64,000 nt of DNA from Ligustrum vulgare (lineage: Eukaryota; Streptophyta; Magnoliopsida; Lamiales; Oleaceae). The translations under genes were made by a program, and so were the position numbers. Of this stretch, positions 60,505 to 64,000 are shown piece after piece. The number at the start of each line of letters is the position of its first letter. Position 1 is the stretch's first letter. The stretch is from NCBI GenBank assembly GCA_963555705.1, contig OY743174.1, forward strand, positions 24,741,608 through 24,805,607. Reading direction: 5' to 3'. The notes below the pieces were generated by a model that saw nothing but the letters and a program-made list of their open reading frames with translations, had not been told where the DNA came from and did no database searches.

Positions 60505-61354
60505 TAATTGTAAATTTGTAATATATTATATATTAATATTGTATTTTTTTTTAATTTTGAACGGTAAAACTTAAAAGTAAAAACACGAATTTTTTTTTTT
60601 TTTTTTAATATACACGAGCCGGCGAGCCGCTCGGCTCGCCTGCTCGTTGAGCTCGTCGGCATGAGCTTGTGGCTCGTGCCAACGAGATGGCTCGGCTCGT
60701 GGTTCAACCGGAGTGATTGTCTCGTCCACGAGCCCGGTTTTTTGATGAATCGAGCCGCCCTCAGCTCGTGTTTTCGCAAGCCGAGCCGGCGAGCGGCTCG
60801 GCCCGTTTGCCACCTCTAGGGATCGTACATAGGTCCGGGATCGAAAGTGGGTACTTGGGGTTGCCCCACAGTACACAAAGCTACAGAAAATGATTTTTAG
60901 GCATGATATTCATAATTGAATTTGCATGTTTGGATTTAACTTGGACTGATTGTTGTATCTCCACTGAGTATAATCCATTATGCTCACCCCACTTTACCCA
61001 CCCTTCCAGGTTAAGGAGCTCGGCGATGCATGACAATGAGTGGGGCGATCTTGGAGTTAATGACAATCCATTTTAAATTTATAATTTTATTATAAACCAG
61101 TATTTTAGCAGTCATTTTCTATTTGTCAAATTTATTTCTAATCTTATTATTTTGTAAGTTTGATGATTCGTTCATTATGTTTGATATAAAAAAAAATCAA
61201 ATTATTTCAATCGAATACGCTTCCGCATCTTATTTCTGGTTGTTATTGTTTCAGAAAAAAAAATATTACGTGTTTGACGTCTATTGAAAATTGTTATTTA
61301 AACGAAATTTGGACTTCAGTAGCACTCCGATTTAATAGAATTTGGGGCGTTACA
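58438..61354 (+). mobile_element. Solo LTR of the chromovirus family
   Basis: 2917 bp including a nested hAT element, so about 2.35 kb of LTR. It runs TGTAACGATCG...TTTGGGGCGTTACA with 5-bp duplications TGAGA (58433-58437, 61355-61359). It contains the GGACCGTAAATAGGTCCGGG unit seen in the LTRs at 49680 and 55249. A solo LTR arises by recombination between the two LTRs of an inserted element. The ORFs at 59345-59647 lie in a GC-rich patch of the LTR and are not genes. Confidence 0.9.
60255..60818. mobile_element. Non-autonomous hAT element, 564 bp
   Basis: Perfect 8-bp target duplication GGGATCGT (60247-60254, 60819-60826) and 12-bp inverted ends TAGAGGTGGCAA. The interior is rich in GAGCTCGGCTCG-type repeats on both flanks, with a 53-base T run (60451-60503). 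No transposase. The ORFs 60315-60779 and 60571-60876 (-) are compositional. Confidence 0.93.
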
Positions 61355-62740
61355 TGAGATGAGTGACAAATTGAAGAACAAAGATGGCAAGGATTTAATT
61401 GGAATCAATTTGAAGGTGAATGGACCAGAATACAAGAAAAAATTATTCAAGTGCATCAAATATAAAGTTCGAGGACCAACTTACCTTCTTTGGAAAAATT
61501 GAAAACTTACAAATAAACACTACATTAAGTTATTAATTGGTAGTTAAGCCCAATTCAACTTTGAATTAGAGGGGGATGGACTCTTCTGTGCTTTTATTTT
61601 TAGACGGCATTGTGAGATAGAGGGGATTCTTTGATTTTTATCTTATATACATATATATACCCAGATAGATAATGAAAGAGAGGAAGGTAGAAGACTCTTG
61701 GCAGAAAGTGGTTGGCTTTGGTGGTGGAATATTGGAGACAATATAGTGGGGGATTAATTGAAGAGGTCGACGGTGCAATTGAGTTTTGGTCGGCTAGTGG
61801 CTGGACGGTGGTGGAAATTGTTTTGAGGAATAGGTCTCGGCTTCTGGGATAATTTAGATACATATTGCAAATAGAGTAATTGAGGGCAGCCACTTGAGGA
61901 ATTAAACTGGGGGAAGAAGGCAGAATATATACATCTTGAAGCTAGTCAGCTGGAGCAATTTTGCGAATTAACCACGTTGTCAACCAGGTGATGTTTTTTC
62001 AATTCTTTGTGTTTAATTTACATATTAAGATGTTAGGCTAATCCCTTTTATATATTGGATGAAGATGAAACTTGTTATTAATTTATTTTTATTCGATTAC
62101 TAGTAGTTTAATAATTTTTGTGTTGTCTTGATTGATCTTACAAGCTTTATTGTTATTATTATTTGATTGATTGACCATCAATTAAATATATCGTTACTTG
62201 TTGTATTCTTAGAAATGTCACAATAGGTTTGAACATTGCATGATCAACACATGAACACTAGATGTTAGGAATAACATTATGACATGTGCAATTTAATTGA
62301 TAATTGTGTGATTTAATGCGTTCTAAACATTCGTATTCGGACTAGAAATAAATTCGTTTCATGTTTAGGATAGATTTAATTTGTCTTGGAAAAGAAAATT
62401 AATTGCATGTGAATTATCGATTGTCAAGAAACGCATAAATGATTTAAACTATAAAATTGTCGGATTGAGATAAATGGTAACAAGTGGAGTCGGATTTCAA
62501 TACATGCTCCCCATTCATATTTTATTCCCCAACATTTTTATTTTCTTTATTATTTATTCATCGCGATTTTTAGAATAGACAAACAAAATCATCTTTTTAT
62601 TTTAATTGTTTCAATTAATTGAATCGACGATAGACTGATAATTAGGACTAAACATTATTCCTCATGGGAACAATACTCTCAACTCATCACAATTATTACT
62701 TGTCAACGATCCCGTGCGCTTGCGGGATTCACACCGAACA

Positions 62741-64000
62741 GTTGGCATAAAAAAATCCGGTGGCAACAAGGCTTCTCCGGCCAAATCGTTGCCAGAGTCC
62801 ATGGGTTTCGAGAGTTCTTGTTGCACATGGAGTTTTAATTGATGGAAAAGCTAGTATGGTTTCAACAAGGGCTGCCAAACTCAGTATTTCGCTTTCCTTT
62901 TTTTTTTTTTTTATTTGAGATAGAGTATCATGTAAGAGTGTATGAATAATGGTTATTGAGTTCTTGAATTGAACCAAGAGGTGGTGTTGAAGTCCAGTTG
63001 GTTACTGAGTTGTTCTTTGGTTAGTTCTTACACTTTGTTTTGATTGAATGAAAATCGGATTATAATGTTCAAAACGAAATCTGAAAATTGTTGAGGAGAT
63101 TTACCTGTTGGATTGTCAAAACGATTATTACTCAGAAACTCCAATTTTGAAAGTCTCGGCTGGAAGGAAGTTCTGTTGCAATATATGGAGTTAGATGATA
63201 ATGGTGAAAACAAAGGAAAATAATTGTTCAACAGTTGAGAGATTACCTATTGCTGTCTGGAGCCGTGAGTTAGGATGTATGGGAGGTGGAAAATCTGATT
63301 TTTGGTTTTGTCACTGTAGAAGAGCCCTACTATTTGGGGTTTTCAAGAATTTGGATATAATTGGGCCAGTATTGGACTATTCTTTAGGCTGATCATGGAC
63401 TTAAACTTGGCTAAAGAGGAATATTGGGCCAAGGGTAATTTAAAATGGTTTAATTGCACAATATACTACATTTTTAAGACTAAATGCACAATTACTATTC
63501 AAGAAAGAAAAATTGAAATATACGGTACTCTTCTTCCTCAGTCTTCTTCCCGACTCCAAAGCGGCACATCACAGCTGCCACCACCTCCGACCACCATAAC
63601 CCCGACCATGACCACACCACCTCCAGTGCACCACCACCACCACCACCACAACATTGACCGGACCACCAAAGCAACCACAACTAGATTTGTATTCTTCTCT
63701 TGTGTTGTCGAATTGTTGCTGGGTTTTCTTCTTCCTCTTCTCCGTCATGTACAGCGACGGGAGGAAGTGGATCTTGACTCTTCCTCATACTCATTTTTGT
63801 CCTCCGCCACATCGATGGTTGAATCAAATCTATGTGCGTTGAGTGTGCGGCTGTGGTGCTGATTATTTGAAAGTGGTGCGGTGCACGTGAGGCAATGGTT
63901 GTTGCAGTGCAGGGTTGCTGGTGTTTGGTGGTGGGGCAAGTGATTTGAAGGTTCTGCGATGGATGTGAGGTAAGTGGTGGTGCGGTGTTGCTGGTGCGTG
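62741..64000. other. Unassigned right end of the window
   Basis: The first part may be internal leader of the Tat-like element (CAGTTGGCA near 62740). 63540-63870 is GC-richer, with CCACCACCTCC and a (CAC)n run near 63630, and could be the start of a gene or another element. The frame 63395-63862 (+) is His/Pro/Thr-rich in its centre and matches no family I know. No confident gene. Confidence 0.4.

Larger units (their letters stand above)
58226..62740 (+). mobile_element. Tat/Ogre-like Gypsy LTR, split by a solo LTR
   Basis: It starts TGATAAGTACATTTTTCG, like the minus-strand LTR at 21006. A TATA-like run is at about 61645-61660. It ends around TCAACGATCCCGTGCGC...TTCACA, the usual 3' text of this LTR class. 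Excluding the insert it is about 1.6 kb. No target duplication or partner LTR was found, so both edges are estimates. The ORF 61600-61893 (-) is not recognised. Confidence 0.45.

Noticed and set aside
60315..60876. 154- and 101-codon minus-strand frames
   Set aside because: They read through a 53-base homopolymer (poly-Lys) and hAT terminal repeats; not genes.
63395..63862. 155-codon frame as a host gene
   Set aside because: His/Pro/Thr-rich because of (CAC)n repeats; overlapping frames on both strands and no recognisable family. Left as unassigned since the window ends here.

Overview
The window is nuclear DNA from a flowering plant, most likely a eudicot. It is AT-rich, has short GT-AG introns, and carries plant Copia and Gypsy retrotransposons, Tourist-type MITEs, Helitrons and hAT elements. 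I could not fix the species. No rRNA, tRNA, CRISPR or bacterial-style operon is visible.

The only clear host gene is at the left. Twenty-two exons (203-17671, + strand) encode the last 999 residues of NRPA2, the second-largest subunit of RNA polymerase I. Its first exons lie upstream of the window. The exons join without a frame break although a 4.9-kb Copia element (3094-7977) sits in one intron. The 3' end is followed by a Tourist element (17897-18747).

From 18.8 to 64 kb I see nested repeats and no convincing host gene. 20.4-23.3 kb is the 3' part of a Tat/Ogre-like Gypsy element. 23.4-36.76 kb is a large inverted duplication with arms of about 1.55 kb, each containing the same Helitron. 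Only the left arm was later hit by two LTR elements: a gag-only Copia derivative (23699-25983) and a 5.8-kb non-coding LTR element (26207-31992). The right arm keeps both empty insertion sites. The spacer holds a 0.9-kb copy of a block found at 21.4-22.3 kb. 37-43.5 kb holds four Tourist elements and a complete 1.9-kb Helitron with a duplicated GC-rich cargo. 43.5-49.6 kb holds a lone Copia-type LTR with leader, a third copy of the arm Helitron, and a Gypsy protease fragment. 49.68-57.1 kb is a decayed minus-strand chromovirus. 57.1-57.96 kb is the spliced 5' end of a TTF-type zinc-finger/hAT gene. 58.2-62.7 kb is a three-level nest: a hAT element inside a solo chromovirus LTR inside a Tat-like LTR.

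The strongest candidate for something undescribed is the non-coding LTR element at 26207-31992. It carries roughly 30 short hairpins with changing stems but a conserved five-base loop (TTCWG on the + strand). Its primer-binding site matches the anticodon arm of tRNA-Ile, with a C opposite position 34, as expected if the modified base inosine was copied. The inverted duplication also preserves an unusually readable order of insertions.
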